Source of the DNA: Symbiodinium natans
Lineage: Eukaryota; Sar; Dinophyceae; Suessiales; Symbiodiniaceae
DNA: 63,421 nucleotides
Reading direction: 5' to 3'
NCBI GenBank assembly: GCA_905221605.1
Contig: CAJNDS010002107.1
Span: 126,001-189,421 of the forward strand
The notes under the pieces were generated by a model. That model was not told where the DNA came from and did no database searches. It saw only the letters and a list, made by a program, of their open reading frames with translations. Every line of letters starts with the position of its first letter. Positions within the stretch are counted from its first letter, which is position 1. Position numbers and translations under genes: made by a program. Shown piece by piece: positions 39,046 through 48,957 of the stretch.

Positions 39046-39480
39046 GGTTCAGCAAAAGGGGTTTGGGGTTTCGGGTTTCCAAGTCCCAACCCCGATTTTC
39101 AAGCCTGTAACATCATCGGCTATTCTCTGGCTCTGGCTCAACGACGCCAGTGCTTCCTTGAGTTCTTCATAAATCTGACGGTCTGACAAGACATGAGGAG
39201 CACCCCGTTCCTTTGTAGCCCAAGGTGGCTCCCTTTATGCACCGCCATTTTCTGGGGCTTCTCAAATCGAATTGAAGGTTCCAGGAATCCTCAGACTCTG
39301 AAGGTACGAGAGCTCCCAGCACCTCCCTCCCCCCCCTCACCCCCCCCCCGCCCCCCCCCCACTCCCCTCGCCCCCCTTTTCTTTTTTCACTCACTAACCC
39401 TGAACCCTGAACCCTAAACCCTAAACCCTGCACCCTAAACCCTAAAACCCTAAACCCTATACCATAAACCCTAAACCCTA

Positions 39481-39600
39481 ATGGCGACTTCGCGCCGGCA
39501 GGAGCAGGAGAACTTGCTCTACTACGCGGTGAAGGGCACATACGTGGGCTCGGCCCTTTGCACTTCAAGAATGGCTCTACAGGTCTTAAGGGGGGATTAA
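39481..39600 (+). CDS. ORF starting at the edge of a CCCTAAA array
   Basis: ATG directly after CCCTAAACCCTA; reads MATSRRQEQENLLYYAVKGT... 39 codons to TAA. It may be an internal exon whose acceptor I cannot place. Family unknown. Confidence 0.45.
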   Translation: MATSRRQEQENLLYYAVKGTYVGSALCTSRMALQVLRGD

Positions 39601-40216
39601 TGGTTCAGAAAGGTGCTATGGGCTTTAGGCTTTCAGTATAACAGGTCCCTGATCCTGATTCCTCGCAGCAGTGCTCTTGCAGTTGAAGATGGTGCCTTGT
39701 ACCCCACCAAACAATCCCAAAACCCTAAACCACAATTGTGGGATAGTGCATCAAATGTAGCTCCACTTCGACAAGGGATTGCGGAAAGAAAGCCCTCTCT
39801 TGCAAGAAGCTGCTAATGTATACACTCGTATCTGTGATGTGTGTGGTGAAGATAACGTAAGAAGAGTGGTCGACCGGGCCGATAAGTGAGACACGTTTGA
39901 AGAATGTCGAGAGTTCTCCCGACTTGCCCTGTCCCAACTTTACAGCAACACTTCGGTGACTTTTCGAGTTGTGTCTTGGATGGATAGCTCAGCTGCTTGC
40001 GAGGTTTGAGATAGTGGGCGGGAAACCAGTCAAACAAACTGGTGCCAAGGCAAGAGCTTGAGATAGTTGCCGATACTTGCCATTCGTTTCCCTGCACTGC
40101 GATGTTACAGTCAGCCAGGCGGGTGGCAAAAAAAACCTTAAACTCTAAACCCTAAACCCTTCTTCCTGAACCCTACACCCTAAAGAAAGAAACCCTAAAC
40201 CTTAAACAAAGAATCC
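39601..40216. other. Spacer, no convincing gene
   Basis: A + frame of about 67 codons (39613-39816) and a minus frame of 94 codons (39813-40097) compete; neither has splice support. Contains GGCGGGTGGCAAAAAAAA at 40113-40130. Confidence 0.35.
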
Positions 40217-40312
40217 CGAGACTCCGAAGAAGAGAATGCGCCGACTCCCGCAGCAGAGCCTCCGCCATATCGAAGGCGAAGTTCGCCTACACCACTGGGC
40301 GGGAGATGCTGA
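40217..40312 (+). CDS. Exon-like segment next to the LTR element
   Basis: Reads RDSEEENAPTPAAEPPPYRR... to TGA. Acidic then proline/arginine-rich. It lies about 90 bp upstream of the retrotransposon. Confidence 0.45.
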   Translation, partial: RDSEEENAPTPAAEPPPYRRRSSPTPLGGRC

Positions 40313-40399
40313 GCACTGCGGCCGCCTTCCGAAGCTCTGCTTGTAGGGGGCTCTTAAGGGAGGGGGGGGGGGTTTAGGGTTTAGGGTTAGGGTTTAGGG

Positions 40400-40686
40400 T
40401 GCGGAGCTGCAATTGGTATTGTAGAAAGGAGTTAGTGTTGGAAGTTGGAAGGGTTAATGAACCCGGTAATCGTATTTGGCTCAAGATGGGCTTGAACAGA
40501 AAGCCACAAGTTCAAAAAGTAGTGCCTGGGTTCTTAGGGTTTGGTAAGGGTGCGGATTCCTTCTCCCTTTCCTTCCCCCCTGGGTTGCTCTTATCCGTGT
40601 TCTTGGTTGTCTCTTGGTTCGATCTGGGAAATACAAGATCAGGGCGATTAGGGGAGTTGATTTCCTTCCTTGGTTGTCCCCCCGTA
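40400..40686 (+). repeat. 5' LTR
   Basis: 287 bp, starts TGCGGAGCTG, ends CCCCCCGTA. Identical to the 3' LTR except C at the position where the 3' copy has T (AATACAAG versus AATATAAG). It contains no stop in the frame of the internal gene. Confidence 0.95.
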
Positions 40687-40698
40687 GGTTATGAGCCC
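40687..40698 (+). promoter_or_regulatory. Primer-binding site, tRNA-Met anticodon arm type
   Basis: GGTTATGAGCCC begins at the first base after the LTR. Its complement GGGCUCAUAACC reads as a methionine-tRNA anticodon stem-loop (loop CUCAUAA). Priming by an internally cut initiator tRNA is known for copia and Ty5. Match to this organism's tRNA is not tested. Confidence 0.6.
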
Positions 40699-40752
40699 AA
40701 ATTAGGTTCCCTGCGGTTAAGTGTTCTTTCAAGGTTTTGGGATCAAGAAGCA

Positions 40753-43700
40753 ATGCCTTCTCCGAAGCGATGGCTCCAACTTGCCTCGGATGGTGGACAA
40801 GATGGTGGAGCTGGAAATGGTGCAGCTGAGTCTCTGGGTGAAAGAGCGGTGTTGGAAGAGGTGATTCCCGACGCTGAAGAACATCTGGAAGAGGCCTTGG
40901 TTGCAGAAAGCCCCAATGTGGGTATGAATCCCAATAGGGATATGGTTAGCAATGCTGAAGCTGAAGGACGTGCTGTTTCTGTACCGCCAAAGCCTGGTGA
41001 AAAAAGGAACTGGGATGCGACTGGTGGCATAGATCGTGAAATGGAGGTGACTGTTTTACGAGTGTTACACAAACACGGGTACCAGCCGTCGTCTTCGACT
41101 TCGGGTCGAATGGTAGACCAAGAGTCTCAGACCGATCTGATTGGAGAAGTGCTACAAGCGACCAGGAGGCCGTTGAACAAGATCAAAAAGGGTCCATCTT
41201 CGAGTTCCCAAGGTGGTGGAAGCGGTCACAAACAGAAGGGTGCGGACGGCTTTGAAGCTGCACCTGCTGCTGAATACGCCATGGGGGAGGAGGAGATCCT
41301 ACAGATGGAGGCTGAACGGTTGCGACAGCTGTCAGAAGAAGAGGACGAGATGCGACAGGTTTCTGAAAGGGACGGTTTTCGGAAAGACGAGCATCTGATC
41401 CAAGCGTGTGATGGCACAATGTGGGAATTGCACCTCCATGAAGATGGGAGACAATATTATTACTGCCTGGATACGCATGAAACCAAGTGGACATTGCCGG
41501 TGGTAGGTGAAAAGGTGAAGAGTGACGAGGTGGTTGGGTCTCCTTTGGGCAATGAGCTGGAAATGGAGGCGGCACTGGATTCTTCATCCTCTACTCCGAA
41601 GACTGAGTCTACGAGGGCATTCCAAGGTAGTGTAAATAGTTTAGGTGAAAAAGATTTTTCCTCTACTATCAGGGATAGCGGTCCTAGGGCTGATGGTGAC
41701 GCCCCGACCTCGGGTTCTCCTGATGAGGAAGGGATTCCTGGGAACCAAGCCAACATCGCTGGAGCTCAACACCTGGATCGGGAAGAAACAGAAGCGCTTT
41801 CTGAGGGTGGGGCAGCGATGGAATTGGTGGATCCAGAAGAGAAAATGCCCAATGAGGTGATCGGAACTGTGTCGGCTGCAGAAGAGCGAGTGGTGGATGT
41901 GGTACCTGTTGTTCAGGAAGGTGGTCCTGGAGATTCGGAGGATGGAGAGAAAAAGTTGTGTGTTACGACTGAGGAGGTCTCTTCGTTTGGTGCCAAGAAT
42001 TCTGCCATTCAAGGGGAAAAAGAAGCTTCTGGAATAGCTGGAGACACGGATGATCTGAAAAATGAGGCCTGGAGCGCCAATGATGCGCGGGTTGATGCGC
42101 CAGATATTACCTGGAGTGCGAAGGAAGCACGGGTTGAGGTGCATGTGGTGGTACGTTCCACGGGCGACTGCAACAATGGGGCGCAGGTCTCCGCAGCAGC
42201 TGATGATGGAGGTTCACAGGTGGACGCACTGGTGCAACCTGAAGTTAGCAGCGAGGAACGAAATGACAAGGGCTACACCGGAGCCAATGAGGCAGCTGTG
42301 GTCAATGATGGTGGAAATTCTCCTTTGGAGGCCATGGAACCAAAGGAGCCTGCGGTGGAAGAAAGCGTGCCTGCCGTGGATGATCGACTCAATTGCCCTG
42401 CAGTGGAAGAAGATTTGCCTGCTGCAGAAGGTGAGACAAAGGACTCCAATGATGGGTCCACTCCCATGAAGGGAGAAGCGTTGCCGTCTGGAAGTTCACC
42501 GGAAGTCGACACCGAGCGAACTACAGCAGATGAGGCAAAGCCGTTGGCGGAGAAAAAGGGAGGTCCTGAAATCCAGGAGCACAAAAAAGATGAGCTTGTG
42601 GGACTCGTGGAGCAGGACGAGCAGTGTGACCCAAAGGTGAAGACAAAGGATGCGCCAGGAGCCGATGATACAGAGATGGTTTCTGAAGAGCGTGTAAAGA
42701 AAGTGCCCCGAGCGGGAGCCTTGGAGTCACCTGGGCCACATTGCTATCAAGAGGGAGATGAGCTCATGGGTCTAGTGCGCTGCATCAATGGGTATGGAGC
42801 CTTTTTGGACCATGGGGATATGAATGTATTGATTCCTGCAGAAGGGAACAATGCATATCAGTTCAAGTTTGGTGATACTGTCAATGGAACAGTGAAACGA
42901 GTGGAAGATGATGGTACCATAATCTTGGACACCTTTCTGGTTTTGGAAGAGGGCGCGGAGGACTCTTCTTCGACGCTGCGGAAGTGGAAACCCAGCGGCT
43001 GGAGTACGTGGTGGACGGATTCATGGTATGCTGGTCAATGGTACCAAGATTCCAACGGTCAATGGGACTGGAAACAGGAGGAAGAGCAATCCGATGAAGA
43101 GCTTGTGGTACAGGAGTTGTCTTCTGAAGAACGAGAAGAAAGGCAACTTTATGGAGAAAAGATCTACAAAGCTCTTCTGGAGAATGGAAATGAAGAGGAA
43201 GCCTATGTTGGCAAAATTACTGGGATGCTGTTAGGTCGGCCGATGGAAGATTTACAGGAGTGTGTTGCGGATCAGGCATTCCTCAATGCGGAAGCTCGGC
43301 GCGCGTATGGCATCTTGCAAAATGATGGTTGGAAGCCTGATGGTACAGAAAGCACAGGCTTGGGGAAGTTAACCACTTTTTCCCGAAAACAGTACCACAA
43401 CGCGCTTTTCGAACTGGCATGCAGAAAAAGGAGATTTTCTCGACCAGTTGTGGGTGAAGCGGTGGCAACGGTGCTGAATCAAGGGGAAGATGAGTTTTGG
43501 AACGCGCTTTGGTTGGACACCAAGCTATTTTTGCAGGAGCTTGATGGTGCAGTGCAATCCATGAGCAAAAGGGAGAACAAGCCAATGGAAGCCTACATGG
43601 ATCCTGACCAGTACAAAAAGGCTTACATGACACCAAAGACGGTGTTGTCACCTGGTTACAGCAAGCTGTGCAGGTTCTTCAATAAGGGAAGGTGTCGCAA

Positions 43701-46700
43701 TGGCGATGGGTGTCCCTATGAGCATCGTCGGTACGGTGAAGGTTGGCCAGAAGGGGGGTCAACTGATCCAAAGAATAGCCAAGAAGCTGATGATGAGGAC
43801 GGGAACATCGGTGACCCTCCCACAGAGGAAGGTACAGTGGATGAGGCACAGCAGGAGCGGGAGGATTTAGCCTTCCGGGCCAAGTACAATTTTGGCAAAG
43901 GTGCATCAAAGGGTGAGCCTACGTCAGGTGAGCCAAAAGGTCGGCTGTGTCTGTATTACAATCAAGGTGGTTGTAAATATGGGACTGCATGCAGGTACCT
44001 TCACAACGATGATGTAGCATTGGAAGGGACTTGGGAGCCCGGCAAAGCTTGGGACAATGCTTCCAGGAAGTCACTAAGGGACGCAGGGTTCCACCATTGC
44101 TGTTTCGATTATTACCTCAGAGGACGTTGCCGGAAAGGGTTAAATTTCTGCAAGTACTCCCATGACGAGATGTCAGAGGAGCGGCTGTCGCTACTGAAAC
44201 ACTTGGTACAGGTGGCCAATCAGGTCCGGTTTGAAAAAGAGAGAGGATGGGAGCTTACGGATAGAAGCACTTTTCAGCCACCTGCGAGTGGGGGAGCTGA
44301 ATCTTCCTCATCCTCGGCACCAAAAGCGCTGCAAATGACCAATGTGTCACAAAAAGATGGTGAAAAAGGTATTCTGGATGAAGTAGAAGCTGATGAGCAA
44401 AAGAATTCGGTGGCTGCATCCACTAGTACTCAGCTTCACAATCCGGAGGAGCCGATTGAAAATTGGATGGCTCGCAACGCACACCTGTGGGTGTATACCC
44501 CTCATGTAAGTGAGGTGATGATTACGCTTGGTGTGACCAATGTGTCGGACTTGCAAGAGTTCATCTTTGTGGAAGATTTGGTTGACAAAGGGATCAACAA
44601 AGTGACCGCATGCAAAATTCTGCAATTGGTGGGTGAGGTCCGATATCGACCGGGAGGACCGGAAAAGGCAGTTCCTTCTGATGCATCTGTACGGGTACAA
44701 CAATCTTCTGGGAACAAAGGGACTGGAAGAGCGGCGGTGCGAACCCTCACTCAGGTGCGTGAAGCTGAAGACTCCGGTGCAAAAACTATGCCGAGAGGTT
44801 CCTATCGGGAGCTTTTTGATAAGGTCAGGTACCGTGATGGTTGGACGCTTGCGCAGAGGTCTCCGTTGTGCGTACAGAAGCTGCGGTTGGTGGGAGTTGG
44901 AATGCCGCCGGTGAATCCACCAACGAAAAAATATCGGTCAAGATCAAACCCTGTAAGAAGGGGAAGGCCCTTGCTGGACAAAAAACAGGTGCGACAGGTG
45001 CCACGATCTCGGTCACAACGACGAGTGCAACTGGCGGAAGTGGTGGAAAAACCGAAGCCACTGGAGCCGGTGAAACCTCGTGGTGGTTTGTCGTATCCAT
45101 TCAGCAGAGCGTGGGCAGATGTGGTGGATGATGATGACCAGGCGGAGGCTTTGGTCTCGTATGCCGCTTCCTCAAGCGATTCAAGCGAGGAGGAGACCAA
45201 TGCGGTACAACGCCTGAAGGAACTCTTTTTGCAAGAAAGGGATTCGTGGAGAACTGCGAGTCGTGGCAATGTTCCACAAGGTGGTTCTTCAGGCTCCAAT
45301 GATGGGCCGAAAAAATCGATTCACCTTGGCGAAGGGCGCGACAAAGCGTCGCGGGGGGAGACCCGCCAAGAAGTGACTTCACAAGTTTTTTCGCTACCAC
45401 AACCTTCTCGCCGAGCTGAACGGTCTCAAAAAAGAACAAGGGATGGTTCAGTTATGGTTGGTTCACTGGCGGTGGGCTCCACGGATGAGGTTTTACCTGG
45501 GCAAGGTGCTGCTGGACAGGTGAATGTCTCTGAAAGCGCTCAAGTTCTTCCTGGGCATGAAGTGGCTGGACAGGAGACGGCGCCGGAAGGAGCAGTACAG
45601 ATTCCTGGCGAGGAGACCGACCAAAAAGAAGGAGAAGGCGGGAGCAATGATCTCCGTGGTAATGATGCGAAGATGTTGGATGGTAGTCCGGTGAGGAGTG
45701 ACCTTCAGCAATTGCTGGTGAAAGGCCTTCTGACTCGAATTTATTGGAAGGTTGCAGTTGGCAAGTTGCCAATGGGGCAAAGAGAATGCCAAAAAGGGTC
45801 CAATAAGATGGATCGAAATTTGGTTATTAGCATGTCATCCGAGGGTGCAAGCGAACAGGATGAGAACCTGGCACTGGAGGACGATGCTGATCAGTCAATG
45901 GGAGACGGTGCAATGGTTATGGTGTATGATCCAGGAACGCTGATCCAGTCGCCAACAACTGATTGGGTTATGCGTCGCGGTCTGACCGATCGTACCGTCT
46001 GGCCAGCAATGGCGCACCTGGCACAGAGGATATGTGCTGAAATGGTTCAAGTGGATGAAATGAATGCCCAGCTAGGGACTGGAACACTCCTTTTTCAAAG
46101 GAGAGATCAAGGACATTATAGTGACCTGCATCATTCGTTCCATGACAACCCGTGCTTGCCGGCGGTGGGGAATTATCCTCTTTCGGTGATGGGTGCCTTG
46201 TTGTCTCCTGGTCTGGAAGGGGAATTCAAGAATACGGACAAGTTTGGTACTGCTATGGAGGCAATTGCCTATGATTGGAGCCGCAGTCCAGGCATGGAAG
46301 TTCATATTGAACTTATGGCGAGGGTAGCCAAAATGGTTCACCCATTCCTGAATCTGGGAGCACAAGGGTCGGTGATGGTTTCAGAATTTCTCTGGCAGCG
46401 CGGGAGGGCTCGGTTGATGGAGTTTCTTCAAGCGGCGACTTGTGCGGACCAATTGGAGGCTCTCTGGAGAAGGATGGACGACGATGCGGATGAGGAGGTG
46501 GATCCTTCGACAGCGATGCTGGAAGTTCTTGGACTAGAGGATGCGGTGCTTGATCAAGGGAACAATGAATCCCTTATTCCCATTGAAGATGCTGGAGGTG
46601 AGGCAAGCGGTGACACTGGAGGGAAGGGCAAAGCGCCAGAAGTTTCTCCGGAAGAGGAGAAATCCAGTGGGTCATCCAGACTGGCGGACACAAGGATTTT

Positions 46701-48714
46701 CTTGTGGTCAGTGTACTCCCGCGTGGCTTCGAATTTCTCTATGCAGGACCGCACTACTGGTAAGATCTTTGACAGCACCAAAGGATATCCTGGTGAAGGA
46801 CCAAACAATGATGACAATCCTTCCTCTAAGGGGAACTTTCCCTGGATTTCAGAAGACTACCTCGACGAAGTGGTGTCAAAAAAGATGGAAAGGTCTTCAG
46901 AGATGGATGGGTTTGTTCCGGGAAGTGAGGGATCATTGGAAAAGGTAGAGGTGGAGAATGTCACTGCCTCTAAAATTCTTATGGCTCTTTGGAAGAAGGG
47001 ACATAGAGTTGGGTTTAGAAGGTTGCGTCGTTTGAATGCATCTGGATGCAAGGTTGGAGCAATGAAACGTCCAATCAAAAGGGTGCAGAAGATTGGCGCT
47101 AGGAAGGCCTTCATGAAGATGTTCAATGTTTTTGGATCGTCTCAGCATGGCTCAGGAGTTGGCGGAAAACCGATCATGAAGGTGGTAGGACCAAGGCCAG
47201 GTTTTCCAGCTGTACTCCAAGCACCAAATACTGATAGCACGTCGGGTGAAGGGAGCAGTCCCCAGGTACATGGCAATGTTCATGTAGAGCACAGTCGCCC
47301 TATGGACCGGTATGAGGCAGAGCGCTTGGAGAAGAGGAAGAAGGGTTTCTGCTATTGGTTTGGCAAAGGGAAAGATCGCTGCAAATTTGGTGACGACTGC
47401 AAATTCATCCATTCCGAAGATGATGTGGTGCTACATTCATATTGGTGCAAATACTATGTGGCAGGGAGAGAATGTTTCGCTGGAAAGGATTGTGGGTTCT
47501 CGCATGATGCAACTGGTGTGAGGTGCGTCCAGTTTGCTCGGTCTGGGAAGTGTCGATTTGGTGACAGGTGTGTCTTCGAGCATGGTGTTCCGTTGGAAAA
47601 ACAGAGGCCAAGGTCTCCAAGGACGCCCCCAAGGGATGGTCCAAGGAGAAAGTCTGGTGCAAATGGTGGAGAAAAGGAGATCCCTCCTGAACAGTTCGAT
47701 GATGATGAGGAGGATTTTATGGTTTATGACGAAGAGACCAAGATGACGGAACTGTTGATGGAGGCGATTTCATTTCTCTCCGGTGGCAAGCCAGATTTGG
47801 CTCGAGCAGAGGCGGACCCATTGTTCAAACTCCTGAAGTTCACTGGAGATGCTGACCAAATGGATCAAGTATGGGTTTCGTGGACCACTGAAATGTTGTC
47901 AGTGCTGGAACTTCTCGAAGTAGTGAAGTCGTACGATGTTTCGCTCGCGGAGGTGGAAGAATGGGTCAATGACCTGAGGATATGGTATGAGCGAGCCAAT
48001 TTGGGAGAAGAAAAGGATCCCAAAAAAGGGAAAAAGAGGTCCCTAGAAGGGGAGTCCAGCAAAGATATTCCTGCCGAAAAAGAAGTGGTTGAGACTTCGG
48101 AGACGGAGGTTGCCGTTGAGGAGGAGAAGAAAAAGGTAAAAAAGAAGAGGAAAGCTGCAGCTATCGAAGATCCTTATACCCTTATGGTTCCAAAGCCGAA
48201 GAAGATGCCGGCGATCATTGAGAAGGGTGGATCATCATCCAATGTGGTGGCTTCTGCAGTGGAAAAATCCTCGAAGACGCGCACAAAGTCAAATGTCGGT
48301 GGAAAGACAAAGAAGAAGGAGAAAAGTCAGAGTCCCAAAAAAGAAGAGGTGGTAATGGTGCAAGATCCTGAGGAAAAGGATCGTCCATCCGATGCGGAGC
48401 ACCAGGGTCTGCCAATGCGAATGAAGAGCTGGGTCAATCTTGCCAGGCGATTGAGGACGCAAAGAGAGAAGGATTGGTATCCTCAATTCAAAGGGGCGTA
48501 CAGGATCCTGTTCTTACAGTTTCGGACCTGGAGTATATTCTGCTGCAACTTCACCTCAAGATTGCCAACAATCGGAAAAAGAAGTGATTGGATGGTATGG
48601 ATGAAGGGATGGTTTTTCTCTTTCTGGAGACAGGTGCGCTGGAACAGCCAATGTGCTGACAATGTGGTGGTTACTATTAAGGGTATGGAAATCCCTGATA
48701 GTAGGAGTCAGTAG
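40753..48714 (+). CDS. Giant gag-like multi-domain RNA-binding protein of the LTR element
   Basis: 2653 aa from the first ATG after the LTR (the frame is also open without ATG back to 40399). In ATG numbering: WW domain about 224-249 (W...YYY...W..P); acidic low-complexity region 270-640; S1/OB-like segment about 667-732 (G-x-V....YGAFLDHG...LIP...GD.V.G.V); CCCH zinc fingers at 973-991, 1066-1084 and 1117-1137; SAM-like helical segment about 1237-1297 (LGVTNVSDL...A.KIL); three more CCCH fingers at 2200-2220, 2232-2251 and 2258-2277; K-rich NLS-like stretch about 2459-2470. The fingers (C-x7-10-C-x5-6-C-x3-H) would replace the CCHC knuckle of ordinary gag in RNA packaging (inference). From about 48371 the downstream coding signal moves to the -1 frame and ends at 48585, so the last roughly 100 residues of this frame look spurious. 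Confidence 0.75.
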   Translation: MPSPKRWLQLASDGGQDGGAGNGAAESLGERAVLEEVIPDAEEHLEEALVAESPNVGMNPNRDMVSNAEAEGRAVSVPPKPGEKRNWDATGGIDREMEVTVLRVLHKHGYQPSSSTSGRMVDQESQTDLIGEVLQATRRPLNKIKKGPSSSSQGGGSGHKQKGADGFEAAPAAEYAMGEEEILQMEAERLRQLSEEEDEMRQVSERDGFRKDEHLIQACDGTMWELHLHEDGRQYYYCLDTHETKWTLPVVGEKVKSDEVVGSPLGNELEMEAALDSSSSTPKTESTRAFQGSVNSLGEKDFSSTIRDSGPRADGDAPTSGSPDEEGIPGNQANIAGAQHLDREETEALSEGGAAMELVDPEEKMPNEVIGTVSAAEERVVDVVPVVQEGGPGDSEDGEKKLCVTTEEVSSFGAKNSAIQGEKEASGIAGDTDDLKNEAWSANDARVDAPDITWSAKEARVEVHVVVRSTGDCNNGAQVSAAADDGGSQVDALVQPEVSSEERNDKGYTGANEAAVVNDGGNSPLEAMEPKEPAVEESVPAVDDRLNCPAVEEDLPAAEGETKDSNDGSTPMKGEALPSGSSPEVDTERTTADEAKPLAEKKGGPEIQEHKKDELVGLVEQDEQCDPKVKTKDAPGADDTEMVSEERVKKVPRAGALESPGPHCYQEGDELMGLVRCINGYGAFLDHGDMNVLIPAEGNNAYQFKFGDTVNGTVKRVEDDGTIILDTFLVLEEGAEDSSSTLRKWKPSGWSTWWTDSWYAGQWYQDSNGQWDWKQEEEQSDEELVVQELSSEEREERQLYGEKIYKALLENGNEEEAYVGKITGMLLGRPMEDLQECVADQAFLNAEARRAYGILQNDGWKPDGTESTGLGKLTTFSRKQYHNALFELACRKRRFSRPVVGEAVATVLNQGEDEFWNALWLDTKLFLQELDGAVQSMSKRENKPMEAYMDPDQYKKAYMTPKTVLSPGYSKLCRFFNKGRCRNGDGCPYEHRRYGEGWPEGGSTDPKNSQEADDEDGNIGDPPTEEGTVDEAQQEREDLAFRAKYNFGKGASKGEPTSGEPKGRLCLYYNQGGCKYGTACRYLHNDDVALEGTWEPGKAWDNASRKSLRDAGFHHCCFDYYLRGRCRKGLNFCKYSHDEMSEERLSLLKHLVQVANQVRFEKERGWELTDRSTFQPPASGGAESSSSSAPKALQMTNVSQKDGEKGILDEVEADEQKNSVAASTSTQLHNPEEPIENWMARNAHLWVYTPHVSEVMITLGVTNVSDLQEFIFVEDLVDKGINKVTACKILQLVGEVRYRPGGPEKAVPSDASVRVQQSSGNKGTGRAAVRTLTQVREAEDSGAKTMPRGSYRELFDKVRYRDGWTLAQRSPLCVQKLRLVGVGMPPVNPPTKKYRSRSNPVRRGRPLLDKKQVRQVPRSRSQRRVQLAEVVEKPKPLEPVKPRGGLSYPFSRAWADVVDDDDQAEALVSYAASSSDSSEEETNAVQRLKELFLQERDSWRTASRGNVPQGGSSGSNDGPKKSIHLGEGRDKASRGETRQEVTSQVFSLPQPSRRAERSQKRTRDGSVMVGSLAVGSTDEVLPGQGAAGQVNVSESAQVLPGHEVAGQETAPEGAVQIPGEETDQKEGEGGSNDLRGNDAKMLDGSPVRSDLQQLLVKGLLTRIYWKVAVGKLPMGQRECQKGSNKMDRNLVISMSSEGASEQDENLALEDDADQSMGDGAMVMVYDPGTLIQSPTTDWVMRRGLTDRTVWPAMAHLAQRICAEMVQVDEMNAQLGTGTLLFQRRDQGHYSDLHHSFHDNPCLPAVGNYPLSVMGALLSPGLEGEFKNTDKFGTAMEAIAYDWSRSPGMEVHIELMARVAKMVHPFLNLGAQGSVMVSEFLWQRGRARLMEFLQAATCADQLEALWRRMDDDADEEVDPSTAMLEVLGLEDAVLDQGNNESLIPIEDAGGEASGDTGGKGKAPEVSPEEEKSSGSSRLADTRIFLWSVYSRVASNFSMQDRTTGKIFDSTKGYPGEGPNNDDNPSSKGNFPWISEDYLDEVVSKKMERSSEMDGFVPGSEGSLEKVEVENVTASKILMALWKKGHRVGFRRLRRLNASGCKVGAMKRPIKRVQKIGARKAFMKMFNVFGSSQHGSGVGGKPIMKVVGPRPGFPAVLQAPNTDSTSGEGSSPQVHGNVHVEHSRPMDRYEAERLEKRKKGFCYWFGKGKDRCKFGDDCKFIHSEDDVVLHSYWCKYYVAGRECFAGKDCGFSHDATGVRCVQFARSGKCRFGDRCVFEHGVPLEKQRPRSPRTPPRDGPRRKSGANGGEKEIPPEQFDDDEEDFMVYDEETKMTELLMEAISFLSGGKPDLARAEADPLFKLLKFTGDADQMDQVWVSWTTEMLSVLELLEVVKSYDVSLAEVEEWVNDLRIWYERANLGEEKDPKKGKKRSLEGESSKDIPAEKEVVETSETEVAVEEEKKKVKKKRKAAAIEDPYTLMVPKPKKMPAIIEKGGSSSNVVASAVEKSSKTRTKSNVGGKTKKKEKSQSPKKEEVVMVQDPEEKDRPSDAEHQGLPMRMKSWVNLARRLRTQREKDWYPQFKGAYRILFLQFRTWSIFCCNFTSRLPTIGKRSDWMVWMKGWFFSFWRQVRWNSQCADNVVVTIKGMEIPDSRSQ

Positions 48715-48944
48715 CTTTTCGCGTAGCGAAGACCACGGTTTGTGGTGAAGAAGGCCAAGGAGTCTTCAGTGATGAGAGGATCAAGGTGAAAAAAGATTCT
48801 CTATGGGTAGTAGGTTAGCCAATGTGCTATAATTCCGTCCTGGAAGACGTTAAACCACAATTTGCATTTCAAGCAGCTGGCTGCTGCCGTAATGGCAGTT
48901 TTTGGCCAAAAGATCTGCATCTCCAATGTGTCCTAGGAAATCCT

Positions 48945-48957
48945 AGGACAGGGGGAG
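48945..48957 (+). promoter_or_regulatory. Polypurine tract
   Basis: AGGACAGGGGGAG, purines with one C, ends at the base before the 3' LTR. Expected site for plus-strand priming. Just upstream is a TCCTAGGAAATCCTAGGA inverted motif. Confidence 0.75.

Noticed and set aside
40481-48486. Many antisense and alternative-frame ORFs over the giant gene
   Set aside because: They shadow the long coding frame; none has a recognisable domain. The -1 frame at 48371-48587 is kept as a finding.
48588-48712. Retropepsin-like ETGA motif near the 3' end of the LTR element
   Set aside because: Four residues in a short frame that ends soon after; no second protease motif, so it is not evidence for pol.
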